IMG/VR virus record: IMGVR_UViG_3300017528_000090
Location: 1 to 40,371 of that record
DNA: 40,371 nt
Direction: 5' to 3' (one strand)
DNA from: a virus
Below the pieces are notes generated by a model that was not told the origin of the DNA, searched no databases, and saw only the letters and a list, made by a program, of their open reading frames with translations. The translations under genes and the position numbers were made by a program. Positions 31,115 to 38,440 of this stretch are shown here, piece after piece; the stretch's first letter is position 1, and each line of letters opens with the position of its first letter.

Positions 31115-31403
31115 CCTACCTCAAGGCGAGGCCGCGAAGGAGCGCGGGCTTGACCTTGTATCCTCTAATAACTGGGAGTTCATCGAGACGATGCGGGACA
31201 TTTCTTTTACCGTAGCCTACGAGCGGGGACAGGTGACGATTGACGACTTGCGAGAGTCGGCGTTACGGCTTGGAATTGCGCCACAGTCACCAAATGCCTG
31301 GGGTGCCGTGCTGCGCGGCAAAACTTGGAAGTGCGTCGGCTACACGCAAAGCAGGCTGCCGAGTAATCATGCCAGGACGATTAAGATTTGGGCTTTGGCA
31401 TGA
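31092..31403 (+). CDS. Hypothetical early protein
   Basis: 103 residues from ATG 31092 (MTEQATLNLPQGEAAKERGL), chosen for a GAG motif eight bases upstream. ATG 31074 is possible. The C-terminal part (AWGAVLRGKTWKCVGYTQSR then LPSNHARTIKIWA) is a pattern I have seen in small phage proteins. Compact alpha/beta, basic end, compatible with nucleic-acid binding. ATGA overlap with the next gene. Confidence 0.65.
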   Translation: MTEQATLNLPQGEAAKERGLDLVSSNNWEFIETMRDISFTVAYERGQVTIDDLRESALRLGIAPQSPNAWGAVLRGKTWKCVGYTQSRLPSNHARTIKIWALA

Positions 31404-31636
31404 ACATCCCGCAAATCACTCACACCATCAGCACTCCACCGCCAATCGCTTGGCGGCATAGCTATTGGGGCGGGGTGTTCGCCAAGATGAAGCCATGGAA
31501 CCACATAGACGTTAAAACCAACAGGGAGCGCAAGTGTGTGTTGCAGGCGGCAATAAATCACAACGTGCATGTAACCTCTCGCAACCGATTAAGGGTGGAT
31601 GGGAAGAAAGGATTCAGGATATGGCGAACCAAGTGA
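31400..31636 (+). CDS. Small basic hypothetical protein
   Basis: 78 residues from ATG 31400 (MNIPQITHTISTPPPIAWRH), overlapping the preceding stop by ATGA. Basic C-terminal half (DVKTNRERKCVLQAAINHNV, RLRVDGKKGFRIWRTK). No family recognised. Confidence 0.55.
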   Translation: MNIPQITHTISTPPPIAWRHSYWGGVFAKMKPWNHIDVKTNRERKCVLQAAINHNVHVTSRNRLRVDGKKGFRIWRTK

Positions 31637-31803
31637 AAATGTGGGCGATCATCTTTCCAACCGGCTACATCGTCACCGGGAGCGACTTGCAGAGCGAAGC
31701 CGATGCTTGGCGCGTGGCGCTGGGTTGGCCGGATACGGAGGAAATTGAGGCGCAGAAGAAGCGTGGGACGAGGGCTGTGTTGGCAACCTTGACTTATGAA
31801 TGA
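31621..31803 (+). CDS. Small hypothetical protein
   Basis: 60 residues from ATG 31621 (MANQVKMWAIIFPTGYIVTG). GTG 31633, which overlaps the preceding stop as GTGA, and ATG 31639 are alternatives. Sequence alternates strands and a short helix (SEADAWRVALGWPDTEEIEA). No domain recognised. Confidence 0.5.
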   Translation: MANQVKMWAIIFPTGYIVTGSDLQSEADAWRVALGWPDTEEIEAQKKRGTRAVLATLTYE

Positions 31804-31996
31804 ATCGAAAGTAACAAAACCGGAAGGCATATGCGTAGTTTGTGGGTCGGATATGCTGATAGGTTTTTGGCGAGCGCATCCAGAGAATAGGCGAATCCAT
31901 TGCAATCATTGCGGGGGCGAGTTCAGCCCACATATCCATTTGCAGTATCAACCCAAGCAATCGACTGAGGCCACAACTAAACCAAACAAACCATGA
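31796..31996 (+). CDS. Small zinc-ribbon protein
   Basis: 66 residues, MNESKVTKPEGICVVCGSDM with the second pair in RRIHCNHCGGEF. CxxC ... CxxC spacing of ~24 residues indicates a single zinc ribbon. Overlaps the helicase start by ATGA, so it may be a helicase partner or regulator. Role unknown. Confidence 0.6.
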   Translation: MNESKVTKPEGICVVCGSDMLIGFWRAHPENRRIHCNHCGGEFSPHIHLQYQPKQSTEATTKPNKP

Positions 31997-33387
31997 TGAC
32001 TTACGAGCAGTTCCTTGATGCCAAGACTCAAGCCGGGATGAACCAAGGCTTCAAGCCGGTATGGATGCCGGATTTCCTTTTTGATTTCCAGAGGGCAGTG
32101 GTCGAATGGTCATTGATAAAAGGAAAATCCGCTATCATTGCTGATTGCGGGCTTGGCAAGACTCCGATGGAATTGGTGTGGGCTGAGAACGTAGCTAGGA
32201 AAACAAATAAACGAGTCCTTATACTTTCACCAATAGCGGTGAGCCAGCAGCATGTTCGGGAAGGGGAAAAGTTTGGAATCGAAGTCCATATTTCAAGAGA
32301 CGGAAAACCAGCCGGTAATATCACCTGCACGAATTACGAGAAGCTTCACCTTTTCAATCCTTCTGACTATGTGGCTGCTATCTGCGATGAGTCTAGCATT
32401 TTGAAAAACTTCATCGGCCAAAGGAAGAAGGACATTACGCGGTTTATGACCAAGATGCCATACCGGCTACTTGGAACCGCCACGGCTGCGCCGAATGATT
32501 TCATTGAACTTGGAACATCTTCCGAGGCCCTTGGCAACCTGCCTTATCTCGATGTGTTGCAACGCTTCTTTGTCGATGACAAGGACCGTAAGGATTTGCA
32601 GTCAGCCAACCATGACGCTAAGGAACGAGAGGCCATGAGAGCCAATGGCTACTGGAGGCTGAAAGGGCATTCCGAAAAGCATTTCTGGAAGTGGGTTTGC
32701 TCGTGGGCCCGTGCCTTCCGAAAGCCGTCTGATTTAGGATTCTCGGATGAACGGTTCAAGCTTCCACCGCTGATTGTTAAGGAAACCAAGATTGAAAACG
32801 AAAAGCCTTTGCCGGGAGAGATGTTCATTTGGAAAGCTAAGACATTGGCAGAGCAGCGGGCGGAGCTTCGGGCTACGCTTGAACAGAGATGTGAGAAGGC
32901 AGCGGAGCTATGCGAGCCTCATCCAATTTCGGTTCTATGGTGCGACCTGAATGATGAGGGGGATATGCTTGAGGAAATTATGCCGGATGCAATCCAGATT
33001 TCAGGCAAGGATTCAGACGAGGCAAAAGAGGAAAAGTTTGAAGCCTTTGCTAAGGGGCAAATCAAGCGCCTCATTACCAAGGGAAAAATAGCTGGGTTCG
33101 GGTTGAACTGGCAGCATTGCAATCACACCACCTTTTTCCCGTCTCATTCCTGGGAGAAGTATTACCAGAGCGTGCGCCGATTCTGGAGGTTCGGCCAAAC
33201 CAAGCCGGTCAATGTGGACATCATAACCACCGAAGGTGAGGCTGGGGTGCTACAGAATTTACAGCGCAAATCAGCACAAGCCGACAAGATGTTTTCAAAC
33301 CTTGTCTCCGAAATGAATCATTCAATTTCAATGGAACGCAACTCATACAAACACGAAACCCCATCAATACCATCATGGATAAAATAA
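31993..33387 (+). CDS. SNF2/superfamily 2-type helicase
   Basis: 464 residues. Motifs visible in order: Q-like FLFDFQRAVVEWS (~28-40), Walker A IADCGLGKTP (~49-58), Ia ILSPIAVSQQ, DE of CDESS (~131-135), III GTATAAPNDF (~161-170), and VI YQSVRRFWRFGQ (~391-402). It thus has both RecA-like domains and is full length for phage SNF2-type helicases. Next to a methyltransferase and HNH genes, it could serve in replication or in remodelling DNA during modification. It overlaps the methyltransferase by 13 bases. Confidence 0.88.
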   Translation: MMTYEQFLDAKTQAGMNQGFKPVWMPDFLFDFQRAVVEWSLIKGKSAIIADCGLGKTPMELVWAENVARKTNKRVLILSPIAVSQQHVREGEKFGIEVHISRDGKPAGNITCTNYEKLHLFNPSDYVAAICDESSILKNFIGQRKKDITRFMTKMPYRLLGTATAAPNDFIELGTSSEALGNLPYLDVLQRFFVDDKDRKDLQSANHDAKEREAMRANGYWRLKGHSEKHFWKWVCSWARAFRKPSDLGFSDERFKLPPLIVKETKIENEKPLPGEMFIWKAKTLAEQRAELRATLEQRCEKAAELCEPHPISVLWCDLNDEGDMLEEIMPDAIQISGKDSDEAKEEKFEAFAKGQIKRLITKGKIAGFGLNWQHCNHTTFFPSHSWEKYYQSVRRFWRFGQTKPVNVDIITTEGEAGVLQNLQRKSAQADKMFSNLVSEMNHSISMERNSYKHETPSIPSWIK

Positions 33388-34373
33388 CCGAAGTCATTAC
33401 GGACGATTACGCCATTTACAATTCCGACTGCCTCAAGGTGCTGCCGCGCCTGCCGGATGAGTCGATTGATTTTAGCGTCTATTCACCGCCGTTCTCATCG
33501 CTCTACAATTACTCATCGGCGGAAGAGGACATGAGCAACTGCAAGGATTACGATGAATTCATGCAGCATTACGAATTTGCAGTGCGGGAAATTGCCAGGA
33601 TAACCAAGCCGGGGAGATTGACGGCGGTCCATTGCTTCGCAATCCCAAAGGGGATGATTCTTAAGGACTTCGGAGGGGACATCATTCGACTCCATGAAAA
33701 GCACGGATTCCATTTCCATTCCGAGCATGTTGTCTGGAAGGAGCCGCTTTGGATTGCAATCAAGACCCGCACACGGGGGCTAATGCACAAGGTTCTAATC
33801 GAGGATTCAACCAAGTGCCGAGCGGCCCTGCATGACCGCTGCCTTGTGCTTCGCAAGTGCGGAAACAATGCCGTGCCAGTGCAACACCCTTCAGGGCTAT
33901 CGCGCTACGCCGGGGAAACGCCTTTCCCGTCCGGATTGAAGGAAACCTATGCCAACTGGAAGGACCAGAGCACGAACAAGCTTAGCCACTGGATTTGGCA
34001 GCATTACGCTTCATCGGTCTGGATGGACATCCGTATGAATCGCGTGCTGAAATACAAAGAGGCCCGCGACAAGGATGACGAGCGCCACATCTGCCCGCTG
34101 ATGCTGGATGTAATCGAGCGGCTAATCACGCTCTATACCAATCCGCGTGAAATAGTCCTCACTCCTTTCCTGGGGGTTGGCAGCGAGGTTTACGGAGCCG
34201 TGATAAACAACCGCCGCGGCATCGGAATAGAGCTAAAGCCGAGCTACTTCCGGCAGGCGGTAAAGAACCTTGTGCCGCCTTATGAACATGCCGAAGATTT
34301 GGAACAGGATTTAGGATTGAAGCTGGCAGAAGAATGGCCAATGGAAGAATCGGAAACCGATGAGAATGGTTGA
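33375..34373 (+). CDS. Site-specific DNA methyltransferase (amino type, beta class)
   Basis: 332 residues. The catalytic SPPF motif (residues 37-40, after DESIDFSVY) comes before the SAM-binding FLGVGS motif (265-270), the order of beta-class enzymes that make N6-methyladenine or N4-methylcytosine. SPPF rather than DPPY favours N4-cytosine or some N6 enzymes, so the base cannot be fixed. RGIGIELKPSYFRQA is the usual post-motif helix. No restriction nuclease accompanies it, so it probably protects phage DNA or is regulatory. Confidence 0.9.
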   Translation: MDKITEVITDDYAIYNSDCLKVLPRLPDESIDFSVYSPPFSSLYNYSSAEEDMSNCKDYDEFMQHYEFAVREIARITKPGRLTAVHCFAIPKGMILKDFGGDIIRLHEKHGFHFHSEHVVWKEPLWIAIKTRTRGLMHKVLIEDSTKCRAALHDRCLVLRKCGNNAVPVQHPSGLSRYAGETPFPSGLKETYANWKDQSTNKLSHWIWQHYASSVWMDIRMNRVLKYKEARDKDDERHICPLMLDVIERLITLYTNPREIVLTPFLGVGSEVYGAVINNRRGIGIELKPSYFRQAVKNLVPPYEHAEDLEQDLGLKLAEEWPMEESETDENG

Positions 34374-34491
34374 GATATTCATCCCGCACTCCTGGCGCTA
34401 TCGCGACGGCCTGAAATGGGCTAAAGAACGGTTCAGCAGCGTGCAAACATGGTATAGGGGCTGGAGGAATGTCTTTAGGTTCCTGAACTGA
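34360..34491 (+). CDS. Very small basic protein at the end of the early cluster
   Basis: 43 residues, MRMVEIFIPHSWRYRDGLKW then AKERFSSVQTWYRGWRN. It overlaps the methyltransferase by 14 bases and ends four bases before the stop of the convergent leftward block. Rich in Trp and Arg. Probably real because of its junction, function unknown. No terminator is visible between the converging clusters. Confidence 0.5.
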   Translation: MRMVEIFIPHSWRYRDGLKWAKERFSSVQTWYRGWRNVFRFLN

Positions 34492-34495
34492 ATGG

Positions 34496-34675
34496 CTATT
34501 TGGGATTCAGTAATTCGGAGAGTGAAGTTGTGTCTTTAGGAATAGACCTCCAAGCGATTACCTGAATAGCAACCCCCACCGCAAGCGTGGCCAGTTCCGG
34601 AATTATTCCTTTGTGTGATGCCGCGACGAACCCGAAGCCAATCAGGTATAAGATGCCTCGCTGTTCTGCGCTCAT
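34496..34675 (-). CDS. Small membrane protein, holin-like size
   Basis: 59 residues from ATG 34675 (MSAEQRGILYLIGFGFVAAS). Two hydrophobic segments (~7-22 and ~28-45, LATLAVGVAIQVIAW) separated by a short loop with HKG. Two-span proteins this small are often holins, but no endolysin is seen nearby, so this remains a suggestion. Start chosen for the ATGA overlap. Last gene of the leftward block. Confidence 0.55.
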   Translation of the reverse strand: MSAEQRGILYLIGFGFVAASHKGIIPELATLAVGVAIQVIAWRSIPKDTTSLSELLNPK

Positions 34676-34914
34676 TTCACGCTCCTGTTCGGCGCGTCTT
34701 TCAGTGGACACCACTCCGGCTGCTTCTCAGTCTTGCCGATATAGCGGCCCCTAAAGGCCAGCGAGTGGCTTGATACGTCAGGATGCTCGCAAGAGTATTC
34801 TCGATAAGCTCCGCACCCCGGAAGGCGCGTGTAAAGCGCCCCAATGCACTTGTGAAACTCGCAAGGATCGCAGCGGTGTTCGGTGTGTTGGGGGATTTTA
34901 AGGGTCGAGGGCAT
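34672..34914 (-). CDS. Cys-rich small protein
   Basis: 80 residues with CDPCEFHKC, GCGAYREYSC and WCPLKDA, about seven cysteines, suggesting one or two metal sites. Starts with a TAATG overlap and ends in ATGA with the membrane protein. No family recognised. Confidence 0.55.
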   Translation of the reverse strand: MPSTLKIPQHTEHRCDPCEFHKCIGALYTRLPGCGAYREYSCEHPDVSSHSLAFRGRYIGKTEKQPEWCPLKDAPNRSVK

Positions 34915-35096
34915 TACCAGTTATTTCCTCGGTTCACACCTGTGATTTGCTTCGTGACATTGAAGATAATCGGGAAGCACGGCAGCAGGCACACGTAAAA
35001 GGTGTAGCACTCCGAATCCGTGTCGAGCGTGGTCTTTCTGGCGCGTGTCCAGTAAACGCCGACCAAAATGTCGCGTGGTTCAAATTTAAAGCTCAA
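34914..35096 (-). CDS. Small hypothetical protein with TTG start
   Basis: 60 residues, starting at TTG 35096 that overlaps the previous stop (TTGA). MSFKFEPRDILVGVYWTRAR, then a hydrophobic YTFYVCLLPCFPIIFNVT stretch. The two Cys and hydrophobic part may mark a membrane-associated segment. No other start codon exists in frame upstream. Confidence 0.5.
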   Translation of the reverse strand: MSFKFEPRDILVGVYWTRARKTTLDTDSECYTFYVCLLPCFPIIFNVTKQITGVNRGNNW

Positions 35097-35347
35097 GAGT
35101 CAGCCTTATTGAACGTGAGATAGTATTTTTCTCCCTCTTTTAACGCATTGACCAACGCCGGGTTCGTGATGGTCATTTTCAGTTCACCGCTTGGAGTCCA
35201 GCGCGAAAACGAGTTGTCGTCACTATTGCCGTCCGGGTCGAATGGCTTGTCGGTCACAGCCATCATGGTCACTTGCTGATGGTTCGGATTAACCGCGTCG
35301 AAGGTTTCAACTTTTACGACTTTGAATTTTGCTATCATTGTGCTCAT
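35093..35347 (-). CDS. Small conserved-type phage protein
   Basis: 84 residues from ATG 35347 (MSTMIAKFKVVKVETFDAVN), overlapping the preceding stop by ATGA. The frame extends to 35416 but without support. FKVVKVE ... VTMMAVTDKP ... RWTPSGELKMTITNPALVNA ... KYYLTF forms a small all-beta domain, a layout I have met in small phage proteins. OB-like binding to DNA is conceivable but not shown. Confidence 0.6.
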   Translation of the reverse strand: MSTMIAKFKVVKVETFDAVNPNHQQVTMMAVTDKPFDPDGNSDDNSFSRWTPSGELKMTITNPALVNALKEGEKYYLTFNKADS

Positions 35348-35742
35348 GTTTTTATCTTTCTGTATGTTTGATTCACCGCATCCCAACACTGACACTGCGA
35401 GCGCATCATACCGCAACCACCGCAGTAGGTTTCATCGTCACGTTGGCGTTGCTCAAGGATGATGGCCAGCTTTTCTTCCTGCCTTTCCTCTCGCATCACA
35501 AGCGGATCTGTGCGGACGATGCCTTCTCGCTCGTAATACGTTTTCCTTCCGAAAATATGCTTCAACTTCACCGGCTTATATTTACCAGTCTTTTTAGACC
35601 GCATCTTCGTAAGACAATTCGCACAAGTCGATTGGCTCGGAAACTTCGTGACTTCCATCTTCGGCCCTGGCGGACGGCTCATGCCGATGCACCACACCCT
35701 AAACTCCTTCGGGATTAGCAGGTGTTTGATGATCTCTTTCAT
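35344..35742 (-). CDS. Hypothetical zinc-finger protein
   Basis: 132 residues, MKEIIKHLLIPKEFRVWCIG. Two CxxC sites: CANC (~42) and CGGCGMMRSQCQC (~106-118). Basic throughout (KMRSKKTGKYKPVKLKHIFG). Likely a nucleic-acid-binding protein. ATGA on both sides. Confidence 0.6.
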   Translation of the reverse strand: MKEIIKHLLIPKEFRVWCIGMSRPPGPKMEVTKFPSQSTCANCLTKMRSKKTGKYKPVKLKHIFGRKTYYEREGIVRTDPLVMREERQEEKLAIILEQRQRDDETYCGGCGMMRSQCQCWDAVNQTYRKIKT

Positions 35743-35972
35743 TTCGCCAATCGGTTAGGCACGTCACCGGCAATCAGTTCAGTTTCGAGTTGGCGTGTCC
35801 GCACATAATCCCCCAGCTTGTAGTGCGAGCAGATATAGTATCGCTCAACGTGCTGCGCATATTCCTCGGTGACTCTGGCAGTCACGACCATTTTGGTTGT
35901 GTGTTCGTAATCGGCCATCACGACCGGATTCACGAAGTCTCCGATTTTATATTTCCAGTTGTCCATAATCAT
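35739..35972 (-). CDS. Small hypothetical protein
   Basis: 77 residues from ATG 35972 (MIMDNWKYKIGDFVNPVVMA), the start that makes an ATGA overlap with the preceding gene. Strand-rich with KYKIGDFV, a beginning typical of small SH3-like barrels. No further assignment. Confidence 0.55.
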   Translation of the reverse strand: MIMDNWKYKIGDFVNPVVMADYEHTTKMVVTARVTEEYAQHVERYYICSHYKLGDYVRTRQLETELIAGDVPNRLAK

Positions 35973-36313
35973 ACCATCGCCAATCTGATGAACTCGCACC
36001 CCGGTTTGATCTGCCGAACGATGCGAAGGTAGCTCGCTGGGTCAGTGTCATCCCACGCCTGACTGCCAATCTCCTGCCACGTTTTCAAGTCCGTGCTCGC
36101 CTCGATGCGGTAGGTCTTTCCAGCCAAGAGATTGTTCCAGTCCGAGGCCATCATCTTGATCGGCATCTGGTTCATGTCCACGTCGTCGTATTGGAACGTG
36201 TAGAAGCAGCGCGGTTGGACTGGAAGCGTGACAGGAGTTGCAGCAGCCGTGCGAGCGGCCAGCACTTCGGCGGGGGAAGGCAACGGGATGGGGAGCGGGG
36301 ATGGTGGGTTCAT
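35969..36313 (-). CDS. Hypothetical protein with Pro-rich N-terminus
   Basis: 114 residues. MNPPSPLPIPLPSPAEVLAA, a Pro/Ala-rich lead, then a beta-sandwich-like section (PRCFYTFQYDDVDMNQMPIK, AGKTYRIEASTDLKTWQEIG). The YRIEASTDLKTW pattern is common in extracellular domains of Verrucomicrobiota proteins. No signal peptide is present in this frame, but the gene follows one that has it. Confidence 0.55.
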   Translation of the reverse strand: MNPPSPLPIPLPSPAEVLAARTAAATPVTLPVQPRCFYTFQYDDVDMNQMPIKMMASDWNNLLAGKTYRIEASTDLKTWQEIGSQAWDDTDPASYLRIVRQIKPGCEFIRLAMV

Positions 36314-36639
36314 GGATATGGCACAAGTTCGATGACGCCATTGGTGCGCGTCACCATCATGTAAAGTTGGTTGGTTGGTCTGGCGATGAGATTGACGATG
36401 GGGCCTTGGCCGGGAAACGGAGGCATTGGTCTGTTTGCCAATGGCACTGAAGCGAAGTGAACCAAGGCCGTCTTGCCGTCGAGCGGATTTACGAACTCAG
36501 CAAACCGCAACTCAACCGGATATGAAACGACATTAGTGTGCCATGCGTTGGTCTGGACGGTGACGACGCGGCCAGCATGGATCTCCTGCCCAATGGCAGC
36601 GGTTGCGCAGAGGCAGAGAAGGAGGATGAGGGGTTTCAT
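36310..36639 (-). CDS. Small exported protein
   Basis: 109 residues with a signal peptide (MKPLILLLCLCATAAIG, then QEIHAG). Mature part short and beta-rich (VVTVQTNAWHTNVVSYPVEL, LYMMVTRTNGVIELVP). Overlaps the next gene by ATGA. May act at the host envelope, for example in exclusion. No family recognised. Confidence 0.65.
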   Translation of the reverse strand: MKPLILLLCLCATAAIGQEIHAGRVVTVQTNAWHTNVVSYPVELRFAEFVNPLDGKTALVHFASVPLANRPMPPFPGQGPIVNLIARPTNQLYMMVTRTNGVIELVPYP

Positions 36640-36655
36640 TCAGCAAGTTAACGAT

Positions 36656-36916
36656 TCATAGGCCGAAGCCTTTCGGTTTGCGATCCAAACCTAAATTCCG
36701 AAGCCTTTTGCGCAAGGTCGGCAGGCTGATTCCAAGGCATTTCGCCACATCAATCCGCCGATGCCCATGCGCTGCCATTTCACGGCTGAGTTCTATTCGT
36801 TCATTTTCGAGCCTTTCTTTAGGTTTTAAGCATGGTTTAAGCATATTTCGCTTTACGCTTGGCCAATAAACCAGAAACGGGAAGCATTGTCCACAACAAT
36901 CGCAAACTATTTTCAT
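36656..36916 (-). CDS. Fis-type HTH regulator with N-terminal Cys motif
   Basis: 86 residues. The C-terminus RRIDVAKCLGISLPTLRKRL followed by RNLGLD is the Fis/NtrC-type helix-turn-helix. The N-terminus has CDCCGQC, a probable metal site, and a basic linker. It is the first gene of the leftward block, divergent from the 36964 cluster with 47 bases between, so it is well placed to regulate both and possibly the switch at 23 kb. Confidence 0.7.
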   Translation of the reverse strand: MKIVCDCCGQCFPFLVYWPSVKRNMLKPCLKPKERLENERIELSREMAAHGHRRIDVAKCLGISLPTLRKRLRNLGLDRKPKGFGL

Positions 36917-36918
36917 GA

Positions 36919-36957
36919 AAAATAGTTGTTGCTTTTAATCCCGCCCCGTGAAATGAT
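36919..36957 (+). promoter_or_regulatory. Rightward promoter element shared with the 23.3-kb promoter
   Basis: AAAATAGTTGTTGCT (36919-36933) is identical to 23274-23288. TTGCTT (36929-36934), 17 bases, AATGAT (36952-36957) form a moderate promoter. The spacer here lacks the palindrome found at 23291-23303 and carries TCCCGCCCC instead. Precedes the GTG of the 36964 gene. Confidence 0.45.
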
Positions 36958-36963
36958 GCCTGC

Positions 36964-37161
36964 GTGAAAGTGAAAACGCCAAATAAAATCAGCCGTAAAG
37001 ATGTGCTCCTACGCGCCGCTTACGACCTACTCAAAAAGGCTGACAACGCTCATTTCGTTGAGCAAGCCACGGAAATCGTTGTGCATTACGACGATGCCGA
37101 TTGCGATGGCCAGTGCTTGATGACGGACATTGCAACTGAGCTTGGAATTGAGGAAACATGA
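36964..37161 (+). CDS. Small hypothetical early protein
   Basis: 65 residues from GTG 36964, MKVKTPNKISRKDVLLRAAY. Helical N-terminal part, acidic Asp-rich loop (HYDDADCDGQCLMTDI) that could bind a metal. Small early phage proteins often show such a pattern. ATGA overlap with the next gene. Confidence 0.6.
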   Translation: MKVKTPNKISRKDVLLRAAYDLLKKADNAHFVEQATEIVVHYDDADCDGQCLMTDIATELGIEET

Positions 37162-37373
37162 AAAAACCAATGAAACGCAAGCCGTCAAAACGAGCAGAGA
37201 GCAAAGCGCCAGCGGCGCGCATACCCGTTAGATTTGTTTCGGCTAGTGTTGAAGCGGGAATGGTGCAAGGAGGGGTTTCGGTGTGGGTTGATTTCAACCA
37301 TGTGTTTATTCTAAACTCCACCTTCAACCGCCTGATCCGCTGGTATCGCAGGACGCAGAAGCTAAAGCGATGA
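37158..37373 (+). CDS. Small basic hypothetical protein
   Basis: 71 residues. Lys/Arg-rich lead (MKKPMKRKPSKRAESKAPAA) and a short globular part (VSVWVDFNHVFILNSTFNRL). Ends in a basic helix. ATGA overlaps on both ends. No family recognised. Confidence 0.55.
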   Translation: MKKPMKRKPSKRAESKAPAARIPVRFVSASVEAGMVQGGVSVWVDFNHVFILNSTFNRLIRWYRRTQKLKR

Positions 37374-37807
37374 GCGCCCCAAAGAACGAATCTGATTTGC
37401 GGGCGAGAGGCTTCGTGAATCGGCCAGATGGGGTCTGGGTCAGGCCAAAAAAGCAGAATCCGAACGTGGTTTTAGAGCCGAAAGCAAAATATGCAAAATC
37501 AAATCAAGCTGGTGGTTCATCACCCTGTGCCAAGCCTGAACAAGCTGTTCGCCATGACCCACTGGCAGCGGTGCAAAGAGAAGAAGGCCACTCAAGCCGC
37601 TTTCAGGTCTGCATTACGAGCTTTCGTCGAAGGCTCCTCGACCCAGATAATCTGGCGGGCGGGTGTAAATACTTCGTTGATTGCTGCCGATATGGGAAGC
37701 TTATCCCCGACGACCGGCCCCAAGACATCGAACTCATAACCAGACAAGTCAAAGTGAAGTCGAAGGAACAAGAGCAAACCGTTATAGAAATCGAAAGGCT
37801 GATATGA
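37370..37807 (+). CDS. RusA-like Holliday junction resolvase core with unusual N-terminus
   Basis: 145 residues. Residues ~85-145 match the RusA catalytic core: FRRRLLDPDNLAGGCKYFVD (two of the acidic residues and the conserved helix), LIPDDRP (third acid) and a final beta strand QTVIEIERL. RusA enzymes resolve four-way junctions as dimers. The N-terminal ~80 residues do not look like RusA in this frame. Instead, RusA-like N-terminal sequence is seen in the frame one base off (listed next). It may be a genuine divergent RusA relative, a gene read by -1 frameshifting, or a frameshifted gene. Confidence 0.65.
   Translation: MSAPKNESDLRARGFVNRPDGVWVRPKKQNPNVVLEPKAKYAKSNQAGGSSPCAKPEQAVRHDPLAAVQREEGHSSRFQVCITSFRRRLLDPDNLAGGCKYFVDCCRYGKLIPDDRPQDIELITRQVKVKSKEQEQTVIEIERLI
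37491..37739 (+). other. Alternative frame with RusA-like N-terminal sequence
   Basis: ATG 37491 opens IKLVVHHPVPSLNKLFAMTH, WQRCKEKKATQAAFRSALRA, the strand-turn-helix opening of RusA-type proteins (VPSLNxL, basic helix). After ~37620 this frame degenerates, while the catalytic core continues in the other frame. A -1 change anywhere in about 37600-37620 would give one continuous RusA-like protein from ATG 37491 to the stop at 37807. No classical slippery heptamer is seen there. Confidence 0.5.
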
Positions 37808-38073
37808 CAGACACCGACCGAACCAAACTCGAACAACTCCGAGACGCCTGCGATGCGGCGTTGAAGGGGGAGGAATATCAAGTCCGAAATGACGAGGGGG
37901 ATTGGGTAATCGCATCGCCAGACCTTTTGCCATTGCATGTCACGGTGCATACCAATTTCCGCCCCAAGCCGAAGCCGAGACGGATTTGGATGACAGAGAA
38001 AGCACTCGGATATATTGGCACTTCACTGCCAGCCAATGAACGCGGCGTCGAATTCGTGGAGGTTCTGAAATGA
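37804..38073 (+). CDS. Small hypothetical protein
   Basis: 89 residues from ATG 37804 (MTDTDRTKLEQLRDACDAAL), overlapping the RusA-like stop by ATGA. Helical lead, then strands (VRNDEGDWVIASPDLLPLHV) and RRIWMTEKALGYIGTSLPAN. No family recognised. Confidence 0.6.
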   Translation: MTDTDRTKLEQLRDACDAALKGEEYQVRNDEGDWVIASPDLLPLHVTVHTNFRPKPKPRRIWMTEKALGYIGTSLPANERGVEFVEVLK

Positions 38074-38252
38074 TTCCACCATCTAAACACCCGGCTTTTG
38101 GACGCAAGTTCTGGGTGAACCTTTACCCGAATGGTCAGATGACTGGAACCGTCTGCAAGACCAAACAGGAAGCATTGAACCGATGCACTTGGAATCGGGA
38201 TTCATTTCCGAATGCCGTTCAGGTCCAGGTCAAGATTGTGAGGCTGAAATGA
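38070..38252 (+). CDS. Small hypothetical protein
   Basis: 60 residues, MIPPSKHPAFGRKFWVNLYP then a compact alpha/beta part with CKTKQEALNRCTWNRDS. ATGA overlap at both ends. Pattern of strand-strand-helix-strand suggests a tiny single domain. No family recognised. Confidence 0.55.
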   Translation: MIPPSKHPAFGRKFWVNLYPNGQMTGTVCKTKQEALNRCTWNRDSFPNAVQVQVKIVRLK

Positions 38253-38440
38253 CCACCGCCAAAACCCTGCTCGAACGGCTGAAAACCCGCGAGGAACTTG
38301 AGGCGCGTGGCTGCCAATGGAAGGTTTGTGTTCACTGCTGCGGGTGTGGACACTATTTCGCGCTGGCCAGCTACATTCCGAAACACTGCTACCACTGCGA
38401 CGGCGCGGGAGGGCATTGGAAAGGGCCGGTGACGAAATGA
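38249..38440 (+). CDS. Small zinc-ribbon protein
   Basis: 63 residues from ATG 38249 (MTTAKTLLERLKTREELEAR). Metal ligands in KVCVHCCGCGHYF and KHCYHCDGAG make a good zinc ribbon. ATGA junctions. A likely small DNA- or protein-binding factor. Confidence 0.6.
   Translation: MTTAKTLLERLKTREELEARGCQWKVCVHCCGCGHYFALASYIPKHCYHCDGAGGHWKGPVTK

Noticed and set aside
34496-34675. Firm holin call
   Set aside because: Two hydrophobic segments fit, but there is no adjacent endolysin and such membrane proteins have many roles.
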